Origin: an uncultured Flavobacteriales bacterium | GTDB lineage: Bacteria > Bacteroidota > Bacteroidia > Flavobacteriales > UBA1820 | Assembly: GCA_938023515.1 (NCBI GenBank) | Contig: CALJDR010000027.1 | Span: 1 to 58,932, forward strand | Direction: 5' to 3' | Length of the DNA: 58,932 nucleotides | Part shown: in pieces, positions 26,928-36,004 of the stretch | Numbering within the stretch: position 1 is the first letter of the stretch | Layout of the letters: every line of letters starts with the position of its first letter | Translations under genes and position numbers: made by a program | The notes under the pieces: model-generated | What the model was told of the DNA's origin: nothing | Databases searched by the model: none | What the model saw: only the letters and a program-made list of their open reading frames with translations

Positions 26928-27689
26928 TCAGCCGCGGGCAGCGATGATCACCTTGAATTCGTCCGCTTTCAGGGAAGCGCCGCCTATCAGGCCGCCGTCC
27001 ACGTCGGGCTGGGCGAACAGAGAGGCTGCGTTTTTGGCGTTGCAGGAACCGCCGTACAGGATGGATACATCCTCGGCTACCTGTTTGCCGTATTTGTTTT
27101 CCACTACCTTGCGGATATGGGCGTGCATTTCCTCGGCCTGTTCCGGAGTGGCGGTAAGGCCCGTTCCGATGGCCCATACGGGCTCGTATGCCAGGACGAT
27201 GTTGTTCCAGGCCAATTCCGGAAGGTGGAACAAAGCTTTTTGGATCTGCTCTTCCACCACCTTGAAATGCTCTCCGGCTTCGCGCTGGGCCAGCACTTCG
27301 CCGATACAGAAGATCACTTCCATATTTTCTGCCAAGGCGGCATCTACTTTTTCAGCCAGGAATTCGTCGGTCTCGCCGAAATACTGGCGGCGTTCGGAAT
27401 GGCCGAGGATCACTTTGGAGGCGCCGGCCGATTTGGCGATAGGAGCCGATACTTCACCCGTGTAGGCGCCGCTGGGCTTCGGATAGATATTCTGGGCGGC
27501 TACGGCCACTACCGTACCTTTGAGTTCCTGTGCGACAGGATATATGTTGGTGAACACCGGGGCTACCACCACTTCGACCCCGCACATGTGCCAGTCGGCG
27601 ATGGAGGCTTTTATTTCCTTGGCCAGTTCGATGCTCTCCTGGAGATTCTTGTTCATCTTCCAGTTTCCTGCTACAATTTTTCTTCTCAT
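26928..27689 (-). CDS. tpiA: Triosephosphate isomerase
   Basis: Interconverts dihydroxyacetone phosphate and glyceraldehyde 3-phosphate. The 253-residue protein has all active-site blocks: VAGNWKMN (Asn and Lys near residues 8-13), LGHSERRQYFGETD (catalytic His), the AYEPVWAIGTGLTATPEQAEE segment with catalytic Glu and loop 6, and YGGSCN plus DGGLIGGASL for phosphate binding. It is last in a four-gene minus-strand unit after the OppB-like permease (43-bp gap). In other Bacteroidales tpiA commonly sits with the BT_3928-type and DUF1599 genes, as here. Confidence 0.98.
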   Translation of the reverse strand: MRRKIVAGNWKMNKNLQESIELAKEIKASIADWHMCGVEVVVAPVFTNIYPVAQELKGTVVAVAAQNIYPKPSGAYTGEVSAPIAKSAGASKVILGHSERRQYFGETDEFLAEKVDAALAENMEVIFCIGEVLAQREAGEHFKVVEEQIQKALFHLPELAWNNIVLAYEPVWAIGTGLTATPEQAEEMHAHIRKVVENKYGKQVAEDVSILYGGSCNAKNAASLFAQPDVDGGLIGGASLKADEFKVIIAARG

Positions 27690-27732
27690 TTTTCTATCGT
27701 TTTATGGTTATTTTTCTATGTGATTCGGCCCG

Positions 27733-28803
27733 TCAGGCGCGGATGCGCGGATCGAGCCACGAATAAATGATATCTACGAATATATTTATCACGATGAATA
27801 TGCTGGCGATCACCAGCACCGAACCCATCACTACCGGCAGGTCCATCGAATTCAGGGCATCCACGATCGCCTTGCCCAGACCGTTCCAGGCAAAAATATA
27901 TTCGATGAACACCGCACCGGCCAGCATACCGGCAAACCAACCCGAAGCGGCGGTTATCACCGGGTTCAGGGCGTTTTTCAGGGCGTGTTTCAGAATCACG
28001 GCATAGGTGCTCAAACCCTTGGCACGGGCGGTACGTATATAGTCCTGGCTCATTACGTCCAGCAGCGAACCGCGCATCAGCTGTATCACTACCGCCAGCG
28101 GGCGCATCCCCAAAGTGAGCGCCGGCAGGATGATCGCCGCCAGGGTAAGGTATTCCCCCCGGCCTAAATTATCGATCGAATAAAGGTTCCCCGTCATCGA
28201 CAGCCCTGTATAATCGTGCAGCAGGAATCCGAATATCCACGCTACGATAATGGCCGCAAAGAACGACGGAAGGCTCATCCCGATACTTCCGAATACCGAT
28301 ACGGCCCGGTCGAACCACGAATCGCGCCACAGAGCCGCCAAAATACCCATGAAGATGCCCAGCAACATAGCCAAAGCCATCGCCACGATGGCCAACACGA
28401 CTGTATTGGGAAGGGTCTGCCCGATCACGCTGCTCACGTTCAGTCCGTCTCTTTGATAAGACTGGCGCAGGTAAGGGAATTTCAGGATAAGGCTGTATTT
28501 GCCCAGCGGAAGCAGTTTTACATAGGAATATTTATCGCCCGGATAGGTATAATTGCCGGGAGTATTGCTGTTGATGGATATCGGCGAAAGGTCGTTTATA
28601 TAATACAGGTACTGGAGAGGGAGCGGTTTATCGAACCCGTATTTCGCCCGGATCGCCTGGAGTTGCGCTTCGTCTTCCCGCTGGTCCAGCATCATCCGCG
28701 CCGGATCGGAGGGAATGGCCTGAAAAAGGATGAAAACGATGGTTGCCAGTCCCCAAAGCGTCGCCAGGGCCTGCAGTATTTTCTTAAGTGCGAGTCTGAA
28801 CAT
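27733..28803 (-). CDS. DppB/OppB-like ABC transporter permease (no cognate partners nearby)
   Basis: A 356-residue permease of the binding-protein-dependent type. MFRLALKKILQALATLWGLATIVFILFQAIPSDPAR is the typical first helix of DppB/OppB, quoted here only as a family pattern beginning MFRLALKKILQ. The cytoplasmic EAA-type loop SQDYIRTARAKGLS precedes the last two helices, and the protein ends YSWLDPRIRA. Between helices 1 and 2 there is a ~60-residue Tyr/Pro-rich periplasmic insertion (about residues 70-125). No DppC, ATPase or binding protein is adjacent, so the partners must be elsewhere. It sits between tpiA and a BT_3928-like gene. Confidence 0.85.
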   Translation of the reverse strand: MFRLALKKILQALATLWGLATIVFILFQAIPSDPARMMLDQREDEAQLQAIRAKYGFDKPLPLQYLYYINDLSPISINSNTPGNYTYPGDKYSYVKLLPLGKYSLILKFPYLRQSYQRDGLNVSSVIGQTLPNTVVLAIVAMALAMLLGIFMGILAALWRDSWFDRAVSVFGSIGMSLPSFFAAIIVAWIFGFLLHDYTGLSMTGNLYSIDNLGRGEYLTLAAIILPALTLGMRPLAVVIQLMRGSLLDVMSQDYIRTARAKGLSTYAVILKHALKNALNPVITAASGWFAGMLAGAVFIEYIFAWNGLGKAIVDALNSMDLPVVMGSVLVIASIFIVINIFVDIIYSWLDPRIRA

Positions 28804-28817
28804 TTGTCGTCTTTACA

Positions 28818-29930
28818 TCAATCATGGAGTTCGTAACAACTCCGCTTGGAAACAATGACCCCATTTTTGAGTTCTACCACACCGGGGTTGGCCCGCATGA
28901 TCGTCTTAAGTGTAACCGGATCGGTAAAACATACCGGTATTTCGATGCCGAATTCCTCGATATAGATATTATTGTCGGTATTGGACAGCAAATAGGCTGG
29001 AATACCTTTCAGGGCCACATAAGCGTTGACCGCCTTCCACTTTTCGGCTTTGGATTCGGCCATATTGAAGCAAGTAATCAGCAACACATGGTCCATCGCC
29101 AGCAGGGAATCGGTAATGTCCTGCCCGTCGGGCGCCATGACCGAAAATCCGGTGATCTCCGGCAGTTTTCCGCTTACCAGCCGGGTATCGCGCGATACGA
29201 ACTGGGCATCCGGTATATTCCAGGGTTCCTCGTCGTCCGTGAATTTCTTTTTCTTCCCATCTACCAGGTAAGTCCAGACATGTTCGAAGACCGGTGCATT
29301 ATCGCCCGTGGGCAATTCCATGGATTTTTTGATATCTACGCCTACCTTGTAAGGGCGGAAATCAACAATAGGTTCATAGCGGAGCACATAATAAATGACC
29401 GCCAGCGAGAAAGCGAATATCAATGCGATCACGCTCATCGACTTACGGAAGCCCACGCTCGGTTTGATAAAACGCTGCCACATGATCAGCACGATCACGG
29501 CCGCCAGTATCAAGATGTTTTTCGCGAAAGAAACCCAAGGGGGCAGTTTGATCGCCTCACCGAAGCAACCGCAATCCGATACGTTGCCGGTGACAGCCGA
29601 ATAGAACGTGAGGAACGTAAAACCGGCATTGAGTGCCAAAAGCGTCCAAAGGGCGAATGTTTTGAAACGTCCCATTAGCAGGATAGCCCCCAGGATGATT
29701 TCGAGGGTTATCAGCATGCCGGCCATATCCACCACAAAAGAAGGGCGAACAGATATGTCGAAAATACCGGCTGAGAAATATTCTTCTATTTTAAAAACGA
29801 GCCCGAGTGGGTCGTTGAGCTTTATAAGACCCGAAAACACGAACAACAGCCCCAGCACGATCCGGATAACTGTTGTGGCGGTCTTTTTCCGACCGCGGAT
29901 CATGCCTGCGTCCTTATTATTGCCACTCAT
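28818..29930 (-). CDS. BT_3928-like MauE/DoxX-type membrane protein
   Basis: A 370-residue protein with four N-terminal helices (about residues 20-150) of the DoxX/MauE kind, including FVFSGLIKLNDPLG and the SDCGCFGEAI motif, whose CxC pair suggests thiol/disulphide chemistry. A fifth helix lies near 165-185, followed by a ~180-residue extracytoplasmic domain that looks thioredoxin-like (LLITCFNMAESKAEKWKAVN, PVCFTDPVTLKTIM), though without a CxxC. This pattern is a conserved Bacteroidetes family found next to tpiA and DUF1599 genes. The role is unknown; envelope redox or respiratory assembly is a guess. It overlaps the DUF1599 gene by 14 bp. Confidence 0.75.
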   Translation of the reverse strand: MSGNNKDAGMIRGRKKTATTVIRIVLGLLFVFSGLIKLNDPLGLVFKIEEYFSAGIFDISVRPSFVVDMAGMLITLEIILGAILLMGRFKTFALWTLLALNAGFTFLTFYSAVTGNVSDCGCFGEAIKLPPWVSFAKNILILAAVIVLIMWQRFIKPSVGFRKSMSVIALIFAFSLAVIYYVLRYEPIVDFRPYKVGVDIKKSMELPTGDNAPVFEHVWTYLVDGKKKKFTDDEEPWNIPDAQFVSRDTRLVSGKLPEITGFSVMAPDGQDITDSLLAMDHVLLITCFNMAESKAEKWKAVNAYVALKGIPAYLLSNTDNNIYIEEFGIEIPVCFTDPVTLKTIMRANPGVVELKNGVIVSKRSCYELHD

Positions 29931-30492
29931 CGTTTTCCATTAGTTTTATAAGCGCAAATACCGAATAATTGAGCATGTCGTAATAATTGGCATCGATACC
30001 TTCAGACACTTTTGTCAGGCCGCCGTTGTCTTCTATTTGTTTTACGCGCAGGATCTTTTGCAGGATAATATCGCACAGCGACGCGATGCGCATCGAACGC
30101 CAGGCTTCACCATAGTCGTGGTTCTTGCGCTCCATTAAAGTTTTGGCCTCGGCGGCAAACTTAAGGTAAAGGGCATCCACCTCTGCATGGGACATATCCG
30201 GCCGTTCGGCCACACCCTTCTCTATCTGGATCAGGGCGATGATGCAGTAATTGACGATTGCTACAAAACCATCAACTTCCCCCTCGTCCACCATCCGGAT
30301 GCCGGATTGCTGCAGGGAACGTATGCGCTGTGCTTTAATAAATATCTGGTCGGTCAATGACGGCAAGCGCAGGATGCGCCATGCCGGACCGTAGTCGGCC
30401 AGTTTTTTGGAAAAAAGGCTGTGACATCGCTCTATCACCGCGTCGAACTGCGACGAGGTGTCCGGAGCCTGATTTGCCGCGGATGCGCTCAT
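29917..30492 (-). CDS. Tandem DUF1599 protein
   Basis: A 191-residue soluble protein made of two copies of the DUF1599 unit: FSKKLADYGPAWRILRLPSL with KAQRIRSLQQSG (about residues 28-67), and MERKNHDYGEAWRSMRIASL with KILRVKQIEDNG (about 120-158). DYGxAW and the xxxxR block are the repeated core, predicted helical, possibly MazG-like nucleotide-binding folds (inference). It is the first gene of the four-gene unit ending in tpiA and has a good -7 box at 30524. The 3' end overlaps the BT_3928-like gene. Confidence 0.85.
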   Translation of the reverse strand: MSASAANQAPDTSSQFDAVIERCHSLFSKKLADYGPAWRILRLPSLTDQIFIKAQRIRSLQQSGIRMVDEGEVDGFVAIVNYCIIALIQIEKGVAERPDMSHAEVDALYLKFAAEAKTLMERKNHDYGEAWRSMRIASLCDIILQKILRVKQIEDNGGLTKVSEGIDANYYDMLNYSVFALIKLMENDEWQ

Positions 30493-30523
30493 AGACGATC
30501 TATATCCCTTTTGTTTTGATTTT

Positions 30524-30531
30524 CAAAGGTA
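30524..30531 (-). promoter_or_regulatory. -7 box (TACCTTTG) of the DUF1599-tpiA operon
   Basis: A perfect TAnnTTTG on the minus strand, 32 nt upstream of the ATG at 30492. Confidence 0.75.
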
Positions 30532-30673
30532 GTGATTTTTGCCGTCCCCGGCAATCAGTCCGGGATAAAACAAATAAAAAATCTGGTAAAACACCGAATT
30601 TTCACATTTTCTTAATTAACGTCGATCTTCAGAGCCGTTTTACCCTTGGCTGAGCCTCTGTTTTATCGTCAAA

Positions 30674-30702
30674 AAAGCGCACAGAGAATGTCTGTGCGCT
30701 TT
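30674..30702 (-). terminator. Terminator after the small membrane protein gene
   Basis: A 12-bp perfect stem (AAAGCGCACAGA / TCTGTGCGCTTT) with a 5-nt loop is followed on the minus strand by a run of T. It lies 20 bp past the stop at 30722. Confidence 0.9.
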
Positions 30703-30721
30703 AAAAGGATCTTTCAGAAAA

Positions 30722-31003
30722 TTACCAGACATCCGCCGTGGCGAAAACTCCAAGCGCTAATATAAGGATCAGGATGTACAGACAGATCACTATGCCTATC
30801 ATGATCAGATACGCCTTGGCCCAGTTGGAACGGTTCCGGTTTTCCGTATCGCTCACCGCCCATACGATGAGCAGCACCAAATTGGCGATCGGGATGAGCA
30901 TCAGCAACATCGTGCCCAGCCACTGGCCGACGGTCATCACTTTTTCGTTGGGGGCCGACTGGAAATACGCCTGGTCTGCCGGATTTTGATAAGGTTCTTG
31001 CAT
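30722..31003 (-). CDS. Small two-helix membrane protein
   Basis: A 93-residue protein. A soluble, Gln/Pro/Tyr-rich N-terminus (MQEPYQNPADQAYFQ) is followed by two hydrophobic helices (about residues 27-50 and 64-88). They are separated by a short loop, SDTENRNRSNWAKAY, whose N-R-x-N-W-A-K pattern is common in small Bacteroidetes membrane proteins. Function unknown. It is monocistronic, with a strong terminator after it. Confidence 0.7.
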   Translation of the reverse strand: MQEPYQNPADQAYFQSAPNEKVMTVGQWLGTMLLMLIPIANLVLLIVWAVSDTENRNRSNWAKAYLIMIGIVICLYILILILALGVFATADVW

Positions 31004-31410
31004 GCGATTTATGTGTTTTTGTTAGGATTACTTAGCGGTGCTAAAGTAATGATTTTTAGCATAGGCTAAAGTAGCCGGATTCCTAAAATTTCACCCGGAT
31101 TTTGCTTGATTTTGCCGTTTAAACAATAATAACTCCCTTTTCAAAATGAAAATGCATTCCTGCCGTAATTGTGGTGATGAATTCATGGGCCGGTACCGGC
31201 CCCGATGCGGTCTGCCTTGGACAAGTTTGCGATTCCGGGATTAGGATCCTCATTTTGACAGGTATGAGCGCCGCTATTTTCTGTTTCCTGTTGGGTATCA
31301 GCCGAACACGGGCCTTATTCAGCGCCTTGGCGGAAAATGAGATAAGCTATATCTTGATTTTTACCAGTCATACTACTGGCAACAATTCTATATTTTCTAA
31401 TATTCCACCT
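31004..31410. other. Intergenic region of 407 bp
   Basis: This gap lies between the small membrane protein gene and the metF stop codon. Apart from the zinc-ribbon remnant at 31146-31244, it is AT-rich and holds no convincing gene. A short hairpin (CCAGT / ACTGG) lies near 31364-31379. Two near-repeats GGCTAAAG/TGCTAAAG occur around 31035-31075. Confidence 0.5.
31146..31244 (+). pseudogene. Possible remnant of a DUF3667-type zinc-ribbon protein
   Basis: ATG at 31146 opens a 32-codon frame (ends TAG 31242) with a start resembling Bacteroidetes DUF3667 proteins: CRNCGDEFMGRYRPRCG. The usual form is CxNCGxxFxGxYCPxCG followed by an R-F segment, and LRFRD follows here. One ligand cysteine is replaced by Arg (RPRCG for CPxCG). 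Nothing recognisable continues after the stop. This suggests a decayed gene, but the stretch is short and chance cannot be excluded. Confidence 0.35.
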
Positions 31411-32361
31411 TTAAAAAACGCTTTTCGCAATGGCGGCTACGTTGTCCGGACGGCCCATCGTATAGAAATGAATGGCAGGTACACCAGCCTTGATCAGTTC
31501 CCGGCATTGGGCTTCGGACCACTCGATACCCACTTGGCGCACCGCTTCGTTGTCCGGCGCGCTTTCTACTGCCCGGGATAGTTCTTCCGGAATATTCACC
31601 CCGAATATCTGGGGCAGCATGGATAGTTGGGCCTTGGTGGAAAAAGGTTTCAGTCCGGCTACGATGGGCACATCGATACCTGCCTGCCTGCATTTTTCTA
31701 CAAATGCGAAGTATTTGCTGTTATCGAAGAACATTTGGGTGACGATATAACCGGCACCGGCCTCCACTTTCTCTTTCAAATGGTCGATATCGGACTGGAC
31801 GTTGGGCGCTTCAGCGTGTTTTTCCGGATATCCCGCCACCCCGATGCAGAAATCGGTCGGTGCCGGGTGTTCCACTTCCCCGGAAAGGTATTTTCCCCCG
31901 TTCATCCCCGCGATCTGGCGGACAAGCTCGCAGGCATGCGTATGACCGTTCCCATGCGGGCGGAACGTGTGTTCGCCCTTTATGTTGTCCCCTCGCAAGG
32001 CCAGCACATTGTCTATCCCCAGAAAATTCATCTCGATCAGCGCGTCTTCCGTTTCGTCGGCGGAGAACCCCCCGCATATCAGGTGAGGTACGGCATCAAT
32101 CCCGTACCGGGCGGTAATGGCAGCCGATATGCCGATTGTTCCGGGACGCTTGCGGACGACCTTACGTTCCAGCAAGCCCCCCTCCCGCTCGATGAATTTG
32201 ACTTCTTCGCGGTGATAGGTAACGTTTATATAAGACGGGGCATACTCTCGCAGCACGTCTATCGTCCGGTAAATGGACGCGATAGTCTCCCCTTTCAGGG
32301 GTGGGAGCAGTTCGAAGGCAAACAGGGTGCGTCCCTGTTGGAATTTTTCCGTGATCTTCAT
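31411..32361 (-). CDS. metF: 5,10-Methylenetetrahydrofolate reductase
   Basis: Reduces methylene-THF to methyl-THF, the methyl donor for MetH. The 316-residue TIM-barrel flavoprotein includes FAFELLPPLKG (catalytic Glu region), NVTYH, the FLGIDNVLALRGD block, HTHACELVR, QMFFDNSKYFAF, PIVAGLKP and HFYTMGR near the end. I start at 32361 (MKITEKFQQGRTLF), the usual N-terminus. The upstream open frame passes through the promoter region and has no homology pattern. It is divergent from metH with 136 bp between, placing donor supply and use back to back. Confidence 0.95.
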   Translation of the reverse strand: MKITEKFQQGRTLFAFELLPPLKGETIASIYRTIDVLREYAPSYINVTYHREEVKFIEREGGLLERKVVRKRPGTIGISAAITARYGIDAVPHLICGGFSADETEDALIEMNFLGIDNVLALRGDNIKGEHTFRPHGNGHTHACELVRQIAGMNGGKYLSGEVEHPAPTDFCIGVAGYPEKHAEAPNVQSDIDHLKEKVEAGAGYIVTQMFFDNSKYFAFVEKCRQAGIDVPIVAGLKPFSTKAQLSMLPQIFGVNIPEELSRAVESAPDNEAVRQVGIEWSEAQCRELIKAGVPAIHFYTMGRPDNVAAIAKSVF

Positions 32362-32384
32362 GTCTTCCTTTCGTTTTCTGTCTG

Positions 32385-32392
32385 CAAAGATG
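32385..32392 (-). promoter_or_regulatory. Probable -7 box of metF (CATCTTTG)
   Basis: It differs from TAnnTTTG by one base on the minus strand and lies 24 nt upstream of the metF ATG. Confidence 0.5.
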
Positions 32393-32465
32393 GGATTTTT
32401 TTGCCGATAAGACATCACAGGCGGCGTTTTTGTTGTTATTTTTTGCCGCTGGGCCGCAAAAAGCG

Positions 32466-32473
32466 TACCTTTG
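32466..32473 (+). promoter_or_regulatory. -7 box of metH (TACCTTTG)
   Basis: A perfect TAnnTTTG, 25 nt upstream of the ATG at 32498, followed after TAGA by ATATAG as at the menC module. The short leader leaves no room for a cobalamin or SAM riboswitch. Confidence 0.75.
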
Positions 32474-32497
32474 TAGAATATAGTGCTTTTCAGACAA

Positions 32498-35400
32498 ATG
32501 GAACGAAAGGATATAAGAAAAGAGATACGGGAGCGCATCCTGGTGCTGGACGGGGCTACCGGCACCCTTATTCAGACCCTCGGGTTGCAGGAAGACGATT
32601 TTACCCTGGAAAAATACGGCTCCCTTCGGGGACTGAACGATATTTTGTGCCTCACCCGTCCCGAAGCCGTCGCCGAAGTACACCGACAATATCTGGAATC
32701 CGGAGCGGACATAATATCCACCAATACGTTTAATGCCAACGCTATATCGTTGGCCGAATACGGGGTGTCGGATTTAGTACCCCAAATAAATGCCGAAGCG
32801 GCCCGCATCGCCCGCCGTGTGGCGGACGAATTCGCTGCGGATGGAAAACCGCGCTTCGTAGCAGGAGTCGTAGGCCCTACCGGGCGTACAGCGTCCATCT
32901 CTCCCGATGTGGCCGATCCGGCAGCGCGCAATGTGACTTTCGACGAACTTTTCGATACGTATAGCAGCCAAATACGGACGTTGGCCGACAACGGCGCCGA
33001 CCTGATTTTAATAGAAACGGTATTCGACAGCCTGAACGCCAAAGCGGCCGTTCGCGCTGCCAAAAGCGTCTGCGAGTTGCCCGTGATGCTGTCGGGAACT
33101 ATTACCGATGCCAGCGGGCGCCTGCTCTCCGGGCAGACCATCGAGGCTTTCTACGCTTCGTTCGCCCGGACGGGGATCTTTTCGATAGGCCTGAACTGCG
33201 CCCTGGGGGCCGACCAGATGCTTCCCTTTATCGGGGAACTCTCCCGTATCGCCGCCCTGCCCGTTTCCTGCCATCCCAACGCCGGCCTTCCGGACGGCTT
33301 CGGCGGATATGCCCAAACGATGTCCCAGATGGCCGCTTCGGTCGAAAAATACCTGCAGCAAGGGCTGGTAAACATCATCGGGGGATGCTGCGGCACGACG
33401 CCGGAATACATAAAATATCTCGTTCAAATAGCGGCCAAATATCCGCCCCGCGCCATTCCCGAAGAATCCCACAAAACGGTGCTGGCCGGGCTGGAACCCC
33501 TCACGATAGAACCTTCGGCCAATTTCGTCAACGTGGGCGAACGGGCCAACGTAGCGGGAAGCGCCAAATTCGCCCGCCTGGTCCGGGAGGAAAAATGGGA
33601 CGAAGCCGTCGAGATCGTCCGCCATCAGGTGGAGGACGGTGCCCAGGTGATCGACGTGTGCATGGACGCCCCGATGATCGAAGCCCGCGAGGCGATGACG
33701 CATTTCCTGCGGCTGCTGGCTTCGGAGCCGGATATCGCGCGCCTGCCGCTGATGATAGACTCCTCTTCGTGGGAGGTACTCATGGACGGCATGAAGTCCG
33801 TACAGGGCAAGCATATCGTCAATTCCATTTCGCTCAAAGAAGGCGAAGCGGCTTTTCTGGAAAAATCCCGGACGATACACGCCATGGGCTGTGCCGCCGT
33901 GATGATGCTTTTCGACGAAAAAGGACAGGCCGACACCTACGAACGTAAAATGGAGGTGGCGCGGCGCATGTACCGCCTGGCCACCGAAGACGGTTTCCCT
34001 CCCCAGGACATCGTTTTCGACCTCAATGTACTGGCCGTAGCCACCGGCATGAAAGAACACGACCGGTATGCGGCCGACTTTATCCGCGCTTGCCGGGACA
34101 TCAAACAGGAATTCCCGCTGATAAAGGTCAGCGGAGGTGTGAGCAACCTTTCCTTCTCCTTCCGGGGCAACAATACCGTCCGGGAGGCGATGCATTCGGT
34201 ATTCCTGTACCACGCCATCGCTGCCGGCATGGATATGGGCATCGTCAATGCGGGAATGCTCCAGGTGTACAGCGAAATAGAGCCCGAGCTCCTCTCTTTG
34301 GTAGAGGATGTGATCCTTGCCCGGCGGGAAGACGCGGCCGAGCGGCTGATAGAATATGCCCAGCACATGCAGCCGGGCGAACCGGGGACGCGGAAAGCGG
34401 CGGAAACCGCCACTCCGGAGTCCCTCTACCCCGATGTGTGCGATCGCCTGCAATACAAGATCGTTAAGGGGCTGCCCGAAGGGGCCGATACCGATGCGCT
34501 GGAAGCGCTCCGAATAAAAGGCGCCCCGGTAAAAGTCATCGACGAGGTGCTGATGAAAGGCATGGAAAAAGTAGGTGAACTGTTCGGCCAGGGCAAAATG
34601 TTCCTCCCCCAGGTGGTCAAAAGCGCCCGGGTGATGAAACGCGCCGTCGATGCCATCACGCCTTTCATGGAGAAAAAAGACACGTCGGAAAACAAGAAAC
34701 TGCTTATCGCCACTGTCAAGGGCGACGTACACGATATCGGGAAGAACATCGTTTCAGTCGTGATGGCCTGCAACGGATACCAGGTAACCGATCTGGGTGT
34801 GATGGTTTCCCCGGAAGAGATCGTCTGCCAGACCCGCAAGACCAAAGCCGATCTGGTAGGACTTTCAGGCCTTATCACCCCTTCGCTGGAAGAAATGGCC
34901 GCTACGGTACGCGCGTTGGAAGAGGCCGGCGTACACGTGCCCGTCATCGTCGGGGGGGCCACCACCTCGGAACTCCATACGGCCGTAAAGATCGCCCCGC
35001 TGTACGGCGGTACGGTCGCCCGGGCCAAGGACGCTTCGCACACGGTGCGCCTGGCGGCCGATCTGCTGGCCGGGACGGATATCAAAGCGCAGCAAGCCGA
35101 AATAAGGGCTGCTTATGAAAAGCAATCCGAAGAGAAAAAACCGCTCGTCCCTATCGAGCAGGCCCGCGCCAAAGCGCCGTCCTATAACCTTTCCAAGGCA
35201 GTTCATCCGGCCCAGACAGGACGGTTCGAATTCATCGACTTCCCTCTGGAGGTACTCCGCCAACGGATCGATTGGACCTATTATTTCTACGAATGGGGCA
35301 TGCGGGGACAATATCCCGCCCTTCTTTCCGATCTGGAAAAAGGCGAAGAAGCCCGCCGGATCCACGAGGAGGCGAATGCGGTACTGGATGATATAATCGC

Positions 35401-36004
35401 CAAAAAAGCACTGAAAGCCAATGCGGTAGCTGGGATATTTTCCGCAAAGGCACAGGGAGACGATATCGTGCTGGAAGACGGCACCGTGTACCCCCATCTG
35501 CGCAACCAGACCACCTCTTTCAAATGCCTGTCCGACTTCCTTTCCCCCGACGGGGATTTCATCGGTGCGTTCGCCGCTACCGCAGGCATAGGGTTGGACG
35601 ACTATATCCGGGGGTTGGACGATTATGGCTCCATTACGGCCAAAATATTGGCCAACCGGCTGGCGGAGGCTTTCTCGGAAGAAATATTCGAACGTATGCG
35701 GACGCAACTGTGGAAATTCGGGGACGGAGGTATCCGCCCGGCCTGCGGTTATCCCACCCTGCCCGACCATACCGGAAAACGCATCATCTTCGACCTGCTC
35801 GGCACCGAGAAGACAACCGGTATCCGCCTGACCGAAAATTATATGATGAAACCTGAAGCCAGCGTATCGGGCCTTATCTTTGCCCGGCCCGAGGCTCACT
35901 ATTTCGATGTGGGACGCATCGGGGAAGATCAGGTACGGGACTATGCCCGCCGCCGGGGCATCACGGAACAAGAAGCCAAAAAATATACCGCCGAAAGACT
36001 ATGA
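32498..36004 (+). CDS. metH: Cobalamin-dependent methionine synthase
   Basis: Transfers a methyl group from methyl-THF to homocysteine through cobalamin. The 1168-residue protein has all four modules. The homocysteine-binding barrel (to about 320) has zinc ligands in SIGLNCALGA and IIGGCCGTTPEY. The pterin barrel (about 330-600) begins NFVNVGERANVAGSAKF. The B12 cap and domain (about 640-870) has KGDVHDIGKNI, where DxHxxG carries the cobalt-ligand His, and VIVGGATTS. The reactivation domain (to the end) has RPACGYPTLPDHTGK. I prefer ATG 32498 over the GTG at 32483, which sits at the expected transcription start. Its stop overlaps the AlkD-like start (ATGA, 36001). Confidence 0.97.
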   Translation: MERKDIRKEIRERILVLDGATGTLIQTLGLQEDDFTLEKYGSLRGLNDILCLTRPEAVAEVHRQYLESGADIISTNTFNANAISLAEYGVSDLVPQINAEAARIARRVADEFAADGKPRFVAGVVGPTGRTASISPDVADPAARNVTFDELFDTYSSQIRTLADNGADLILIETVFDSLNAKAAVRAAKSVCELPVMLSGTITDASGRLLSGQTIEAFYASFARTGIFSIGLNCALGADQMLPFIGELSRIAALPVSCHPNAGLPDGFGGYAQTMSQMAASVEKYLQQGLVNIIGGCCGTTPEYIKYLVQIAAKYPPRAIPEESHKTVLAGLEPLTIEPSANFVNVGERANVAGSAKFARLVREEKWDEAVEIVRHQVEDGAQVIDVCMDAPMIEAREAMTHFLRLLASEPDIARLPLMIDSSSWEVLMDGMKSVQGKHIVNSISLKEGEAAFLEKSRTIHAMGCAAVMMLFDEKGQADTYERKMEVARRMYRLATEDGFPPQDIVFDLNVLAVATGMKEHDRYAADFIRACRDIKQEFPLIKVSGGVSNLSFSFRGNNTVREAMHSVFLYHAIAAGMDMGIVNAGMLQVYSEIEPELLSLVEDVILARREDAAERLIEYAQHMQPGEPGTRKAAETATPESLYPDVCDRLQYKIVKGLPEGADTDALEALRIKGAPVKVIDEVLMKGMEKVGELFGQGKMFLPQVVKSARVMKRAVDAITPFMEKKDTSENKKLLIATVKGDVHDIGKNIVSVVMACNGYQVTDLGVMVSPEEIVCQTRKTKADLVGLSGLITPSLEEMAATVRALEEAGVHVPVIVGGATTSELHTAVKIAPLYGGTVARAKDASHTVRLAADLLAGTDIKAQQAEIRAAYEKQSEEKKPLVPIEQARAKAPSYNLSKAVHPAQTGRFEFIDFPLEVLRQRIDWTYYFYEWGMRGQYPALLSDLEKGEEARRIHEEANAVLDDIIAKKALKANAVAGIFSAKAQGDDIVLEDGTVYPHLRNQTTSFKCLSDFLSPDGDFIGAFAATAGIGLDDYIRGLDDYGSITAKILANRLAEAFSEEIFERMRTQLWKFGDGGIRPACGYPTLPDHTGKRIIFDLLGTEKTTGIRLTENYMMKPEASVSGLIFARPEAHYFDVGRIGEDQVRDYARRRGITEQEAKKYTAERL

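Noticed and set aside
31171..31581. 136-codon frame between the small membrane gene and metF
   Set aside because: It runs across the metF 3' end in antisense, has no ribosome-binding site or promoter and no family pattern.
32362..32497. Riboswitch (SAM or cobalamin) between metF and metH
   Set aside because: The gap is 136 bp and both -7 boxes leave leaders under 25 nt, too short for these riboswitches; no conserved core was seen.
33008..34732. 574-codon frame antisense to metH
   Set aside because: Runs through metH, whose domains are unambiguous. The His/Arg/Phe/Gly-heavy product is typical of antisense frames in this base composition.
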